DNA of 64,000 nt from Lewinellaceae bacterium (GCA_020636215.1 JACJYG010000004.1:930001-994000), one strand, 5' to 3'. Numbered from the stretch's first letter, positions 1-10,996 are shown. Notes: a model not told the origin generated them from the letters alone. Numbers and translations are program-made.

Positions 1-394
1 GACGGTTGAGCAGGCGGGCCACCACTTTCAGTCGTTTTGGGGGTAGGCCAACCGTAATCTCATCACCGTTGATGAGCTTGAAATATAGGGTACAACTACT
101 GCCTACCTGCAGGCCAAAAGGCAGGCGTTGAGTAACAACTGAGTAGACCCAAACGATCTGCCCCGGTTGATGCCGCAACAGATGCATCAATTGGGAATCG
201 TCTGCCCGGCGGTGCGCCAGGAAGGAAAATAAATACCGGATGCCCAGCACCGTTCCTGCCAGGCCAATAATGGTTAGCAGTATACTGAACTGAAAAAAAA
301 GGTAACACATAGTTATACCTCCGGCAATGGAAGCGACTGCACACAGCAGCTTCAATTGCTGCTCGCGCCGGACCGCCCGGCGCAACAGAAACAT
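1..394 (-). CDS. Partial small membrane protein, function unknown
   Basis: The reading frame stays open from an ATG at 394 to the left edge of the window, so the C-terminus is missing. The visible 131 residues start with a basic segment (RRAVRREQQ), then two adjacent hydrophobic stretches around residues 18-55 that look like a transmembrane hairpin, then a soluble part with KLINGDEITVGLPPK. The frame is also open upstream of 394, with a TTG 33 bases earlier, so the start is uncertain. I do not recognise a family. It diverges from parE across an AT-rich gap. Confidence 0.5.
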   Translation of the reverse strand, partial: MFLLRRAVRREQQLKLLCAVASIAGGITMCYLFFQFSILLTIIGLAGTVLGIRYLFSFLAHRRADDSQLMHLLRHQPGQIVWVYSVVTQRLPFGLQVGSSCTLYFKLINGDEITVGLPPKRLKVVARLLNR

Positions 395-459
395 AGCTGG
401 ATGGCTGAATAATTTTTCCCGGCTCAAGCCAACACTTTTTGGTTTAAAATAAAAAACAA

Positions 460-494
460 TTTGTTGTCCACTTGTTCAAAAAATGTTATTTTTG
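460..494 (+). promoter_or_regulatory. Candidate Bacteroidota promoter in the parE upstream region
   Basis: The 327-base gap between the partial membrane gene and parE is clearly AT-rich and holds no convincing gene. On the plus strand it contains TTTG at 460-463 and TATTTTTG at 487-494, 23 bases apart, close to the Bacteroidota -33/-7 pattern (TTTG, about 19-21 bases, TAnnTTTG). If used, it would leave a leader of over 200 bases before parE, so a nearer promoter may also exist. Motif match only. Confidence 0.35.
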
Positions 495-721
495 TGTTGT
501 TTGGCGAAAAACTGGCTTTTCCTGCTTTTCTTCGCCTTTGGAACAAAATTTACATGATTTTGCTGAAAGTTTTGAAAAATTATTTTCTTGTATTTCTTTG
601 GAATTTTATTGGTTGATCGTTGCTGGTTTATAGCCTGGCTTTGCCGGGATAAGCGGAGATCACAGCACTCCTTCCCCGGCATTCAACCAACAACTGAAAA
701 CAGACAACCACAATTACGCCC

Positions 722-2644
<1,923 letters not shown>

Positions 2645-2723
2645 CATTGCTCCCTTTTTATCGATTTCAAGTATGTTGAAGGCTTGTCATTGAGGTTGTT
2701 CAATGCCTCAATTCTAGGCTGTA

Positions 2724-2741
2724 ACAAAACTGACGTTTTGT
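2724..2741 (+). terminator. Possible hairpin terminator after parE
   Basis: A perfect 7-bp AT-rich stem, ACAAAAC and GTTTTGT around a TGAC loop, lies 80 bases after the parE stop and is followed by CTGTTTTC. The stem is weak, so this may be only a minor terminator. Confidence 0.3.
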
Positions 2742-2836
2742 CTGTTTTCACCCTCAAACCATTAGACAGGAACCAGCTTGCTTACTGTGGCATGGTAGTT
2801 GCAAAAGGAATTTATGCCTTAATGGAAAACAATTGC

Positions 2837-2874
2837 TGTCAACTTGACATTACAGGCATATATAGGTATTTTTC
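2837..2874 (+). promoter_or_regulatory. Candidate lon promoter with a palindrome over the -33 box
   Basis: The palindrome TGTCAACTTGACA (2837-2849) contains a TTG at 2844-2846. Twenty bases further on is TATTTTTC (2867-2874), seven of eight matches to TAnnTTTG. The ATG of lon is at 2914. The arrangement fits a promoter whose -33 element lies inside an operator-like palindrome, so a dimeric regulator could control lon here. This is inferred from motifs alone. Confidence 0.4.
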
Positions 2875-2913
2875 AGCAATCAGCGCGAACAAGCGGTAAA
2901 TCATAAAGCACAC

Positions 2914-5325
2914 ATGTTCGAAGAAGTATTCTCGCACCAGCGATTTGATGATGACGGAGACTTTCTACCCCTGCTGTCCGTAGATGAGGAGGATGAAGAA
3001 AATGTTGACGAAATCTTTCCCGAAGCCCTGCCTATTCTGGCCTTGAAAAACACTGTTCTTTTTCCAGGTATTGTAATCCCTATTACCGTTGGGCGCGACA
3101 AATCAATCCGCGCCATCAATAAAGCCTATAATGACGGACGCCTCGTCGCCGTACTTTCCCAACGCGACAGTAATGTGGAAGAACCCGACGTGGACGACTT
3201 GTATGAGATCGGCACCGTTGCCCGCATCCTGAAGTTATTGCGCATGCCCGACGGCACCACCACGGCCATTCTGCAGGGCCGCAAACGGTTCATTCTGGAG
3301 GCGCTGCTACGAGACGACCCTTATATGGAGGGCAGCGTGCGGTCATTGGAATATACGCAACCTAAAAACCCCCTGGAATTCGAGGCCCTCATCGCGTCTA
3401 TTCTCGACCGGGCCAAGCAAATTATTGAGCTGTCGCCAAACATCCCGTCTGAAGCGACGGTGATGCTGAAAAACATCAACAACCAGTCCTTCCTGCTCAA
3501 CTTTATCGCCTCAAATCTGGGCTCCAAGGTTCCGATCAAGCAAAAGATACTGGAGATCAATGACCTGCCGGTGAAGGGACATGCCATCCTTAAGCAGATG
3601 AACAGCGAGCTCCAACTGCTTGAACTGAAGGACAAGATTGAAAATAAGGTCCGGGTCGATATCGAAAAGCAACAACGCGACTACTTTCTCAACCAGCAAC
3701 TGAAGACCATACAAGAAGAGCTTGGCCAAAACCCACAAGAGGAAGAAGTAAAGAAAATGCAACTCCGGGCGCTAAAGAAGAAGTGGCCCATATCCGTAGG
3801 AGAAGCTTTCGACAAGGAAATTAACCGCCTGCGGCGCATGAACCCCCAGGTTGCAGAATACTCTATTCAACTCAGCTACCTGGAACTGCTGCTCGACCTG
3901 CCCTGGGATGAATTCACCAAAGACAATTTCAACCTGCAAAAGGTCAAAGCGGTATTAGATAAAGACCACTTTGGGCTCGAAAAAGTCAAGGAGCGCATTC
4001 TGGAGCACCTGGCCGTTCTGAAACTAAAAGGGGATATGAAAGCCCCTATCCTATGCTTAATTGGCCCTCCGGGCGTGGGTAAAACCTCCCTTGGCCGGTC
4101 GATCGCACGGGCGCTTAACCGGGAATTCATTCGCATGTCTCTGGGTGGCCTGCACGATGAATCAGAGATACGCGGGCACCGCAAGACCTATATTGGCGCT
4201 ATGCCCGGCCGTATCATCCAGTCTATCAAGCGCGCGGGTTCTTCTAACCCTGTTTTTATTCTGGATGAGATCGACAAGGTGGGTAAGGACTTCCGCGGCG
4301 ACCCCTCTTCTGCCTTGCTGGAAGTACTGGACCCCGAACAAAACTCAACTTTCTACGATAATTACCTGGAGATGGAGTACGACCTCTCCAAGGTACTGTT
4401 TGTTGCTACGGCAAACTCGCTGAGTACGATACAGCCTGCCCTGCTCGACCGTATGGAGATCATCGAGATCAATGGCTATTCCACCGAAGAGAAAATCGAA
4501 ATTGCCCGCCGGCACCTTATCCCTCAGCAGCGAAAAGAGCACGGCCTGGAAGCGGGCCATGTGAAGATGAGCAAACGCATTATCCGCAACATCATCGAGG
4601 AATACACCCGAGAATCAGGGGTGCGTTCTCTCAACCGGCAGATCGCAGGGGTTATGCGCAATATTGCCAAGAAGGTAGCTATGGAGGAGGCCTATGATGT
4701 TAATATAAAATCGGAAAGCCTGGTGGAGATGCTCGGCCCTACCCGATTCAGCAAAGACCTCTATCAGGAGGTGCGCGTTCCCGGTGTAGGTATCGGGCTT
4801 GCCTGGACTCAAACCGGCGGCGACATTCTGTTTGTAGAATGCCTCCTCAGCCGGGGTAATGGCAAACTCACCCTGACCGGCAACCTCGGAGATGTAATGA
4901 AAGAGTCGGCTTCTACCGCTCTCAGTTTCATCAAAGCCCATAGCGAGTCGCTGGGTATTCCGGCCTCTCAATTCGAAGAGAAAGATATACACCTCCACGT
5001 ACCGGAAGGCGCTATTCCTAAAGACGGGCCCTCGGCCGGCATCACAATGCTTACCGCCCTCACTTCCGCATTGACCCAACGCCCCGTTAAGCCCTACATG
5101 GCCATGACCGGCGAAATAACCCTGCGCGGCAAAGTGCTGCCGGTGGGCGGCATCAAGGAGAAGATCCTGGCTGCAAAACGGGCAGGAATGAAGGAGATCA
5201 TCTTGTGTGAGGAAAACCGTAAACACATCGACGAGATCAACCCGGACTATATCCAGGGGGTACAATTCCACTACGTCAGGCGAATGCAGGATGTCCTCCA
5301 ACTTGCTTTGGGTGCGAAAGCATAA
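2914..5325 (+). CDS. lon: ATP-dependent protease La (Lon)
   Basis: Cytosolic AAA+ serine protease that degrades misfolded and regulatory proteins. The 803 residues show an N-terminal Lon substrate domain (ALPILALKNTVLFPG), a central coiled region, an AAA+ module with Walker A GPPGVGKT at 384-391 and Walker B (VFILDEIDK), and a C-terminal peptidase domain. The catalytic dyad is visible: Ser707 in PKDGPSAG and Lys748 in VGGIKEK. Length is typical for Bacteroidota, with a short acidic N-terminal extension before the domain. It follows parE but has its own likely promoter (2837-2874) and is probably transcribed alone. Confidence 0.97.
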   Translation: MFEEVFSHQRFDDDGDFLPLLSVDEEDEENVDEIFPEALPILALKNTVLFPGIVIPITVGRDKSIRAINKAYNDGRLVAVLSQRDSNVEEPDVDDLYEIGTVARILKLLRMPDGTTTAILQGRKRFILEALLRDDPYMEGSVRSLEYTQPKNPLEFEALIASILDRAKQIIELSPNIPSEATVMLKNINNQSFLLNFIASNLGSKVPIKQKILEINDLPVKGHAILKQMNSELQLLELKDKIENKVRVDIEKQQRDYFLNQQLKTIQEELGQNPQEEEVKKMQLRALKKKWPISVGEAFDKEINRLRRMNPQVAEYSIQLSYLELLLDLPWDEFTKDNFNLQKVKAVLDKDHFGLEKVKERILEHLAVLKLKGDMKAPILCLIGPPGVGKTSLGRSIARALNREFIRMSLGGLHDESEIRGHRKTYIGAMPGRIIQSIKRAGSSNPVFILDEIDKVGKDFRGDPSSALLEVLDPEQNSTFYDNYLEMEYDLSKVLFVATANSLSTIQPALLDRMEIIEINGYSTEEKIEIARRHLIPQQRKEHGLEAGHVKMSKRIIRNIIEEYTRESGVRSLNRQIAGVMRNIAKKVAMEEAYDVNIKSESLVEMLGPTRFSKDLYQEVRVPGVGIGLAWTQTGGDILFVECLLSRGNGKLTLTGNLGDVMKESASTALSFIKAHSESLGIPASQFEEKDIHLHVPEGAIPKDGPSAGITMLTALTSALTQRPVKPYMAMTGEITLRGKVLPVGGIKEKILAAKRAGMKEIILCEENRKHIDEINPDYIQGVQFHYVRRMQDVLQLALGAKA

Positions 5326-5460
5326 ACGCCATTGTCGAAAAATTCCTACTTTTATGGCTTGCCAACAAACCTTTGGCCCCTGCCTTTGGTCTTATTAGTA
5401 AGCCCCGGGCAATACCATTGAGCAAATGTGGGAACACAAATGCTGTTTTCCTAAAAATAA

Positions 5461-6099
5461 ATGGCCATGAAAGTTCGAATATCCATCCTTTTCTTCATCC
5501 TCTTCGGGGCGTTTAGCGCCTGGGGGCAGAACAATAAGCTCGTTCAGTTCTCCGGCATGGTGCTGGATGGCACAGACGAACAGCTATACCCGGTGCCCTA
5601 TACCAACATTCTGGTGAAAGACAAAGGACGAGGCACCTATTCCGACCTGAAGGGATTCTTCTCCATCGTCGTGGAAAAGGGTGATGTGATCATCTTTTCC
5701 GCCATCGGTTACAAAACGGTAGAATACAAAATACCCAACGACCTGAAAGACGACCGCTACTCCATTGTACAGCTCATGACCCAGGATGCTATCAACCTGC
5801 CGGAAACCGTAGTTTTCCCCTGGCCCAGCCGCGACCATTTCAAGCTGGAATTCCTTGCTATGGATGTAACCCCGGAATTACAGGAACGCGCTACTAAAAA
5901 CCTCGCTAACGACGCCCTTCGCCGCATGCGGAATGAGGTTTCTGTCGACGGCAATGAACATGCCGACTATTACCTGCGCCAGCAGGCGCGAGAATTCTAT
6001 TATATTGGGCAACAACCACCGATGAACATTTTCAACCCAGTTGCCTGGAAAAAATTCTTCGACGCCTGGAAACAGGGTGACTTCAAGAAAAAGGATTAA
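5461..6099 (+). CDS. Secreted protein with carboxypeptidase-like regulatory domain
   Basis: 212 residues starting with a signal peptide that ends near AWGQ. Residues about 30-105 form a carboxypeptidase D regulatory-like beta domain (FSGMVLDGTDEQLYPVPYTN, then GTYSDLKGFFSIVV and ISAIGYKTVEY-type motifs), the fold that opens many Bacteroidota TonB receptors. Here it stands alone, followed by a charged helical C-terminus. There is no enzyme motif. It may be a periplasmic or outer-membrane-associated accessory protein. An ATG two codons downstream is an equally good start. Its stop overlaps the stop of the convergent gene at 6096. Confidence 0.7.
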   Translation: MAMKVRISILFFILFGAFSAWGQNNKLVQFSGMVLDGTDEQLYPVPYTNILVKDKGRGTYSDLKGFFSIVVEKGDVIIFSAIGYKTVEYKIPNDLKDDRYSIVQLMTQDAINLPETVVFPWPSRDHFKLEFLAMDVTPELQERATKNLANDALRRMRNEVSVDGNEHADYYLRQQAREFYYIGQQPPMNIFNPVAWKKFFDAWKQGDFKKKD

Positions 6100-6908
6100 G
6101 CGTCTGCATGAGACTGATTCTTAGAACCAAATACCCGCCTTCCCCACAACAGTACCTGAAAACCATAAGTACCCAACCAGAAGGCCAGGGCTGCAAAAGA
6201 AAGCATTCCCAGCGCCACATACAGTTTAACTGCCCGGAGGTTGATGTTCAGAAACTCGTAGCAAACGAAATCCGTCACCACAAAAGCGGCATGGATTACA
6301 AAAAGGACAAACAAAACCCGAATAAGGGTCCGCTCGTACAATACCTTTTTCAATTCCTTTGGCTGCAGCTTCGGCCGGCTCAACGCCAGGCGCCGCTGCC
6401 GAACATACCGATGGGCGAAATAGAGATAAGCGGAAAACGTGGACAGATATAACAACTGTTCGAACGCCCCGTAAAAGGGGTTATAAAAATTGCGGTCCCA
6501 TTGGCTTTTAACCTCCACCGGCAACAGGAATAGGACTACGAAAAACAAGAACTGCAGGCCCGGCAACAAAAAGTGCTTAACATCAGTCCACCGCAAGTGG
6601 TAGGATGGGTACAGGCTGAGCTTCACATGATAGAACAGCAGGGTTGGGAAAGCCAGGGTATAGTATAAAGGAAGAAACTTAAGACGAGGAAACTGCTCAT
6701 ACACTTTCAGAAAATAAAGGATATTGTGCAATAAGGTCAGGCCGAAAGTGAGGAGCAATAAGCCGAAAAAAGCATTGGCCCGGGCATCCCCGGAGCGTTT
6801 AAAGAAAAACAACCCCCCAATGGCAAGGCACTGCCCCACGACAATGGATAGCACGAAAAGGAGCAGAAAAAAAAATACGCTTCTCTCGCCCAGGTCCAGA
6901 AAGTCCAT
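6096..6908 (-). CDS. Seven-helix membrane protein without effector domain
   Basis: 270 residues made almost entirely of hydrophobic helices (about seven), with short loops and a basic C-terminus (WGRRVFGSKNQ). It resembles the N-terminal seven-helix sensor half of Bacteroidota membrane-bound AraC-type regulators and histidine kinases, but the protein ends right after the last helix, so no DNA-binding or kinase domain is encoded. It could be a stand-alone receptor, or a remnant of a larger regulator. It converges with the upstream gene, sharing the four bases 6096-6099, and lies 15 bases downstream of the secreted-protein gene at 6924. Confidence 0.6.
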   Translation of the reverse strand: MDFLDLGERSVFFFLLLFVLSIVVGQCLAIGGLFFFKRSGDARANAFFGLLLLTFGLTLLHNILYFLKVYEQFPRLKFLPLYYTLAFPTLLFYHVKLSLYPSYHLRWTDVKHFLLPGLQFLFFVVLFLLPVEVKSQWDRNFYNPFYGAFEQLLYLSTFSAYLYFAHRYVRQRRLALSRPKLQPKELKKVLYERTLIRVLFVLFVIHAAFVVTDFVCYEFLNINLRAVKLYVALGMLSFAALAFWLGTYGFQVLLWGRRVFGSKNQSHADA

Positions 6909-6923
6909 CCTATCCTGTTAATT

Positions 6924-7403
6924 TCAGCTTCCGAATGAAGCAGTCATTTGATCCTTCAGGACTTCAATCTTTTCCAATTGGCTTTGTGTCCCAGTGACCG
7001 TAATGACGAGATAAGTGTCACCCTGGTTCCACATCCGGACGTACTCATAGGTTGTCTGATTGGAAAAGCGGGCCTCGAAACCGTTCTCATCGACCTTGGA
7101 ATTGATTGGCTTTACCTTCGGGCCCAAGTCCGCTGAAAGGTCTTCAACTGTGAATTCATATATCCGCTCAGGCGTCCAGTTCATGACATTAAAGGAACCA
7201 GATATAGAAACTTTGATTCCGTCTTTTTCTTCCAGGCTTATCCCATCTCCATTGACCGGCTCATCCGCCGACTGCTTCAGGCTGGCGGGATAGTTCACAC
7301 AAAAGCCAAAGCGGTTGTTGCAATAGGTGCTGCTTTGCTGGGCGTTCAGGCCGAAAGCCAGCAGCATTAACCCTAATAGCAAGAAATAGTTCTGTTTTTT
7401 CAT
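6924..7403 (-). CDS. Small secreted protein, function unknown
   Basis: 159 residues with a clear signal peptide (MKKQNYFLLLGLMLLAFGLNAQ) cleaved near NAQ. The mature part has two early cysteines (YCNNRFGFCVNYP), probably a disulfide, and alternates short beta segments and turns (GIKVSISGSF, DTYLVITVTG). The wording FGFCVNYPASLK resembles small periplasmic domains seen in many Bacteroidota hypothetical proteins, but I cannot assign a function. It is co-directional with and just upstream of the 7-TM gene, so the two may be co-transcribed. Confidence 0.6.
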   Translation of the reverse strand: MKKQNYFLLLGLMLLAFGLNAQQSSTYCNNRFGFCVNYPASLKQSADEPVNGDGISLEEKDGIKVSISGSFNVMNWTPERIYEFTVEDLSADLGPKVKPINSKVDENGFEARFSNQTTYEYVRMWNQGDTYLVITVTGTQSQLEKIEVLKDQMTASFGS

Positions 7404-7468
7404 AGCTGTAAGATTTATCCTAAAGATACATTATATTTACTACTCAGGTAACTCCCTCTATTACAATC

Positions 7469-7678
7469 ATGAAAAAGAAAAGCCGCACGCACATCATTTA
7501 CGCCCTTACTCTGGCCCTCGCCCCAGCCTTCCCGCTCCCTGCCCAGGAAACTGCTGCGGATACCGCAGCTCTGGGTTATAAAGTTGGCTACCAGATTGGA
7601 AGCTGGCTGCCTTTCCTCGTAATCATTACCCTGGCTGTCCTGATCATTCTTAAAATGGCCCGCCAAAACCAGGAGTGA
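7469..7678 (+). CDS. Small signal-peptide and single-TM protein
   Basis: 69 residues: an N-terminal signal-like segment with a lysine-rich start (MKKKSRTH), a cleavage-like site at LPAQE, and a second hydrophobic helix at about 45-62 (LPFLVIITLAVLIILK) ending in KMARQNQE. A hydrophobic core and ATG start just after an AT-rich divergent promoter region support a real small gene. No family recognised; probably a small inner-membrane protein. Confidence 0.5.
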   Translation: MKKKSRTHIIYALTLALAPAFPLPAQETAADTAALGYKVGYQIGSWLPFLVIITLAVLIILKMARQNQE

Positions 7679-7764
7679 GCTCCCTTTTTAATCATTCAAA
7701 CCTTCACCCATTTTTAATCGGATTATCAGGGCGGCCAACTTTTTAACCTTAACCCCACCCCATC

Positions 7765-7899
7765 ATGAATAAAACATCCCTTTGGACACCTGAGTTCCTG
7801 GCCCAATGCCTCCAACGGGCCGATCCTCTGGCCGATAACGCTATAGCCCGCATTGTCGAAAACAATGGCTCAGACGAAGCACTCCACCAGACCCACTAG
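7765..7899 (+). pseudogene. 5' remnant of a possible MpaB-type oxygenase gene
   Basis: An ATG at 7765 opens a 44-codon frame (WTPEFLAQCLQRADPLADNAIARIVE) that ends in a TAG where a 9-bp tandem repeat begins. The WTxEFL...DPLAD...I...FE-like opening resembles the N-terminus of oxygenase MpaB / DUF2236 proteins, which are normally several hundred residues long. I read it as a gene start cut off by the repeat array, with nothing of the body left before the dehydratase gene at 8022. The family link is from memory of the motif and is tentative. Confidence 0.4.
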
Positions 7900-7967
7900 A
7901 CCTGCTAGACCTATTAGACCCATTAGACTTATTAGACCTATTAGACCCATTAGACCCATTAGACTTA
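7891..7967 (+). repeat. 9-bp tandem repeat, about 8 copies
   Basis: Units of the form ACCYATTAG (for example ACCTATTAG, ACCCATTAG, ACTTATTAG) repeat with a strict 9-base period directly after the truncated gene start at 7765. In one frame it reads RPI-RPI, which gives a spurious open frame. It ends 55 bases before the dehydratase start. Confidence 0.9.
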
Positions 7968-8021
7968 CAAAAACCGCCGGAAAGCATTACTTTCGAACCA
8001 ACTTAATCCATATAAACCCTT

Positions 8022-8978
8022 ATGAACCCACTCCACCACATCCCTACTGCCGAAGATATTCGCACCACGCACGAAGCTATTGCCTCCATGATCCACCGCA
8101 CGCCGGTGCTGAGCTGCCGTAGCATTGATGCCATGGCCGGCGCCAGTCTGTTTTTCAAGTGCGAGAACTTTCAAAAGATCGGCGCTTTCAAAATGCGGGG
8201 CGCCAGCAGTGCAGCCCTCCGCTTATCGGATGCGGAACGCAAAAACGGCCTGGCCACCCACTCCTCCGGCAACCATGCCCAGGCGGTAGCCCTCAGCGCC
8301 AGGCTGCTCGGTGTGCCGGCCTACATCGTTATGCCGGACAGTTCGCCAGCCATTAAGGTAGCAGCCACTGAAGGCTATGGCGCTCGCATCACCTTCTGCG
8401 CCAACAATCAGCAGGCGCGGGAAAGCACACTGGAAAAACTGGTAGCCGAAACTGGCGCTACTTTTATCCACCCTTATAACGATTACAATGTCATTGCCGG
8501 ACAGGCTACTGCGGCCAAGGAACTACTCGAGGATACCGAAGGCTTAGAGGCAGTCATAGCCCCTATCGGCGGTGGCGGGCTGATGAGCGGCACGGCCCTG
8601 AGCACCCGCTACTTCGCACCCGGCCTTAAGGTATACGGCGCCGAGCCCAAGGAAGTGGACGACGCCTACCGTTCCTTCAAAAGCGGGGCCATTCAACACA
8701 ATACTACCATCAACACCATCGCCGATGGCCTGCGCACCAACCTCGGGGAAAAGACTTTTGAAATCATTCAGCAGGAACTCGACGATATCTTCACGGTCAG
8801 CGAAACGGCCATCGTGGCCGCCATGCGCCTGGTATGGGAACGCATGAAGATCGTCATAGAGCCGTCCTGCGCCGTTCCGCTGGCGGCTATTCTGGCGCAG
8901 CCGGAAGTGTTCTCAGGAAAACGAGTGGGCGTTATACTAAGCGGGGGAAATGTAGATTTGGGGAAGCTGCCGTTTTAG
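8022..8978 (+). CDS. PLP-dependent threonine/serine dehydratase or serine racemase
   Basis: 318-residue fold-type II PLP enzyme. Lys57 in KIGAFKMRG is the Schiff-base lysine, SSGNHAQ at 81-87 binds the substrate carboxylate, the tetraglycine loop GGGG at 183-186 holds the PLP phosphate, and a C-terminal SGGN motif contacts the pyridine ring. It lacks the C-terminal ACT-like regulatory domain of biosynthetic IlvA, so it fits the catabolic threonine dehydratase (TdcB) / serine racemase group. The reaction is conversion of L-threonine or serine to a 2-oxo acid and ammonia, or racemisation of serine; sequence alone does not decide. It appears to be a single gene. Confidence 0.88.
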   Translation: MNPLHHIPTAEDIRTTHEAIASMIHRTPVLSCRSIDAMAGASLFFKCENFQKIGAFKMRGASSAALRLSDAERKNGLATHSSGNHAQAVALSARLLGVPAYIVMPDSSPAIKVAATEGYGARITFCANNQQARESTLEKLVAETGATFIHPYNDYNVIAGQATAAKELLEDTEGLEAVIAPIGGGGLMSGTALSTRYFAPGLKVYGAEPKEVDDAYRSFKSGAIQHNTTINTIADGLRTNLGEKTFEIIQQELDDIFTVSETAIVAAMRLVWERMKIVIEPSCAVPLAAILAQPEVFSGKRVGVILSGGNVDLGKLPF

Positions 8979-9120
8979 GGCCCCAAAAAACCGCGGGTGC
9001 GTTTGACAAGCCTGAAACCTGATTTTTGAAGCTAATTGGCTTGCCCCCACCCCCAGGGCTGTCTACTTTTACCTGGATGGACTGGCATTCCCCCATTCTA
9101 CCTGACTTAAAACTCCTGTT

Positions 9121-10866
9121 ATGAGAACGATTGCGCAACTTTTCATCCTTTTTTTCAATCCATTTTGGCTTATTGCCCAGGATACAAAGCCTGATACCGT
9201 CATTTTCCACCCCAACAGCATCCGTACCTGCATTGCCTCAAACGGAAGGCTCTTTTGGACGGGGAACGGGGGGTTATTTGAACTGCCTGAGTATAGTTAC
9301 GAAACTTCATTTATGCAGTTGGGAGGCCTTTGGCTGGCCGGCTTCAGTGGCCCGTCTGGTTATGCGGGTGCCCACCAATTATACGACGAAGGAGAGAAGA
9401 GCGATTTTATTCCGGGAATTTTAACCGATTTGTCTGAAGACAATGAACTTGTCCCCATCGAAGGTTTTAACCGTATCTGGCGGGTTAACCGGGCAGACAT
9501 TGAAGCCCATATTAAAGACTATCAGGAAGACTCAAAGATCACTAACCCCATTCCAAGTATCTACCGCTGGCCCGGCCGGGGAAACCCCCATTCTCCGGAA
9601 TACAACGGCCTGGCTATTCCCGAATACCGCTACGAAATGGCTCCCTTCTGGGATGAGAATTTCGATGGTATTTACAACCCTGATGACGGCGATTTCCCGG
9701 CAATTGAGGGCAGAAGCGGATTCCTGCTTCCCTTTCCCGATGAAATGTTATGGTTTTCCTTTCACGATTATCATTCCAACCGGCTGACCAACACGCCCCC
9801 ATTGGCGGTTGAAGTCCATTGCCTGGTTTTCGGGTACAACTGTTCAGAAGGGGAAGCCCTCGACAACACCATATTTGTCAACTATACATTGATCAATAAA
9901 TCACCGGCCCGCCTTGACTCTTTATACGCCGGCTTGTTCCTGGATTTTTCCGTTGGCTGCCCGGAGGATGACTATCTCGGAACGATAGCCGAAACCGGCA
10001 CCGTTTACGCTTATAATGCCGATAGCTTCGATGACCCCTGTCCCGGCGCTACTGCTTACGGATATGAGCCCCCGGTAGTCAGTTGTACCATGTTTGAAGA
10101 ATTAATTGTTACAGATGCGGCAAGGGAGGAGCCCATTGACACGCTGTTTCTAAGGCCTTTCACCCACATTATGCCATTACCCGGCCCCGGCGAAACTGCT
10201 CCCCTCGCGCAGGCATTTCCTGTATCCCCCTTGGGGTTCTACCGTTACCTCACTGGACGGTGGAGAGATGGCACACCGCTTTACTTCGGAGGAAACGGCT
10301 TTCAGTCGAGTAATCTGGAAGTGCCCTATATTTTTCCTGGTTTACCCACTGAACCATGGACATGGACGGAAAAAAGCGCACAACGCCCGCCGGGGCATAG
10401 GCGGGCAATTGCCTCTTCAGGCCACTTTCGCTTATCCCCAAGGGGGGTTAACCGTTTCACGGTAGGCTTCACCCTTCACCCCTGTTTCGGGTGTTTTCCA
10501 GAAGGAGATTCAGAGGGTTTTGGCAAAGTACATTATGATATCAATCAGATCAAATACTTTCTGGATTCCTACACTGAAACACCTTTCCCGTGTCGCCGGC
10601 CCATACCTCCCATTGAGCCGCTACCCAGCCTGCCACCTGAAATCAGGGTTGGCCCCAATCCCGTCCGGGAACAGGCCTGCATTTTTGCCCTGCATGCTCC
10701 TGCCTATTGGTACCGGATTTTCAACCTCCACGGCCAGCTGATTTATGAAGCGAATCAGCCCGTAGGAACGCACGTTTTTTCAGTGTCCAATTGGCAGCAT
10801 GGCGTCTACATTCTACAAGCTGCCATTGGGGGAGAAGTATTGACGACTAAGTTCGTGGTAGACTAA
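9121..10866 (+). CDS. Large secreted protein with T9SS type A sorting domain
   Basis: 581 residues. An N-terminal signal peptide ends near WLIAQ. The middle has many aromatic and acidic residues, Asp-rich turns (WDENFDGIYNPDDGDFP, a calcium-loop-like pattern) and cysteines, but no catalytic motif that I recognise. The last 75 residues (VGPNPVREQACI ... LHGQLIYEANQPVGTHVFSVSNW ... GVYILQA) form a Por/type IX secretion C-terminal sorting domain, so the mature protein is exported and probably attached to the cell surface. Similar 500-700 residue cargo proteins are common in Saprospiria. Function unknown. Confidence 0.75.
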   Translation: MRTIAQLFILFFNPFWLIAQDTKPDTVIFHPNSIRTCIASNGRLFWTGNGGLFELPEYSYETSFMQLGGLWLAGFSGPSGYAGAHQLYDEGEKSDFIPGILTDLSEDNELVPIEGFNRIWRVNRADIEAHIKDYQEDSKITNPIPSIYRWPGRGNPHSPEYNGLAIPEYRYEMAPFWDENFDGIYNPDDGDFPAIEGRSGFLLPFPDEMLWFSFHDYHSNRLTNTPPLAVEVHCLVFGYNCSEGEALDNTIFVNYTLINKSPARLDSLYAGLFLDFSVGCPEDDYLGTIAETGTVYAYNADSFDDPCPGATAYGYEPPVVSCTMFEELIVTDAAREEPIDTLFLRPFTHIMPLPGPGETAPLAQAFPVSPLGFYRYLTGRWRDGTPLYFGGNGFQSSNLEVPYIFPGLPTEPWTWTEKSAQRPPGHRRAIASSGHFRLSPRGVNRFTVGFTLHPCFGCFPEGDSEGFGKVHYDINQIKYFLDSYTETPFPCRRPIPPIEPLPSLPPEIRVGPNPVREQACIFALHAPAYWYRIFNLHGQLIYEANQPVGTHVFSVSNWQHGVYILQAAIGGEVLTTKFVVD

Positions 10867-10878
10867 ACTGGCAAGCTG

Positions 10879-10996
10879 CCCTCTTAAAAAAGCTGTTCCA
10901 GCTAAAGGCAAACAGCCTGTGAATAGCGGCCGAGCCCGCCCAATAAGCGTTTTAAGAGGGATACGGAATCCAAAAAATCCCGTATTTTTCGGATTC
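10879..10996. repeat. Inverted repeats between two plus-strand genes
   Basis: The 148-base gap holds an 11-bp perfect inverted repeat, CCCTCTTAAAA at 10879-10889 and TTTTAAGAGGG at 10950-10960. It is followed by an imperfect hairpin at 10966-10996, with GAATCC and GGATTC arms plus an inner A5/T5 pairing around a short loop. The second hairpin could terminate transcription from 9121 or shape the leader of 11015. Confidence 0.45.

Noticed and set aside
476..682. 68-codon open frame on the minus strand ahead of parE
   Set aside because: Lysine/asparagine-rich translation of an AT-rich promoter region; no start context or homology pattern.
2684..2899. 71-codon frame between parE and lon
   Set aside because: Overlaps the candidate terminator and the lon promoter, with no protein-like pattern.
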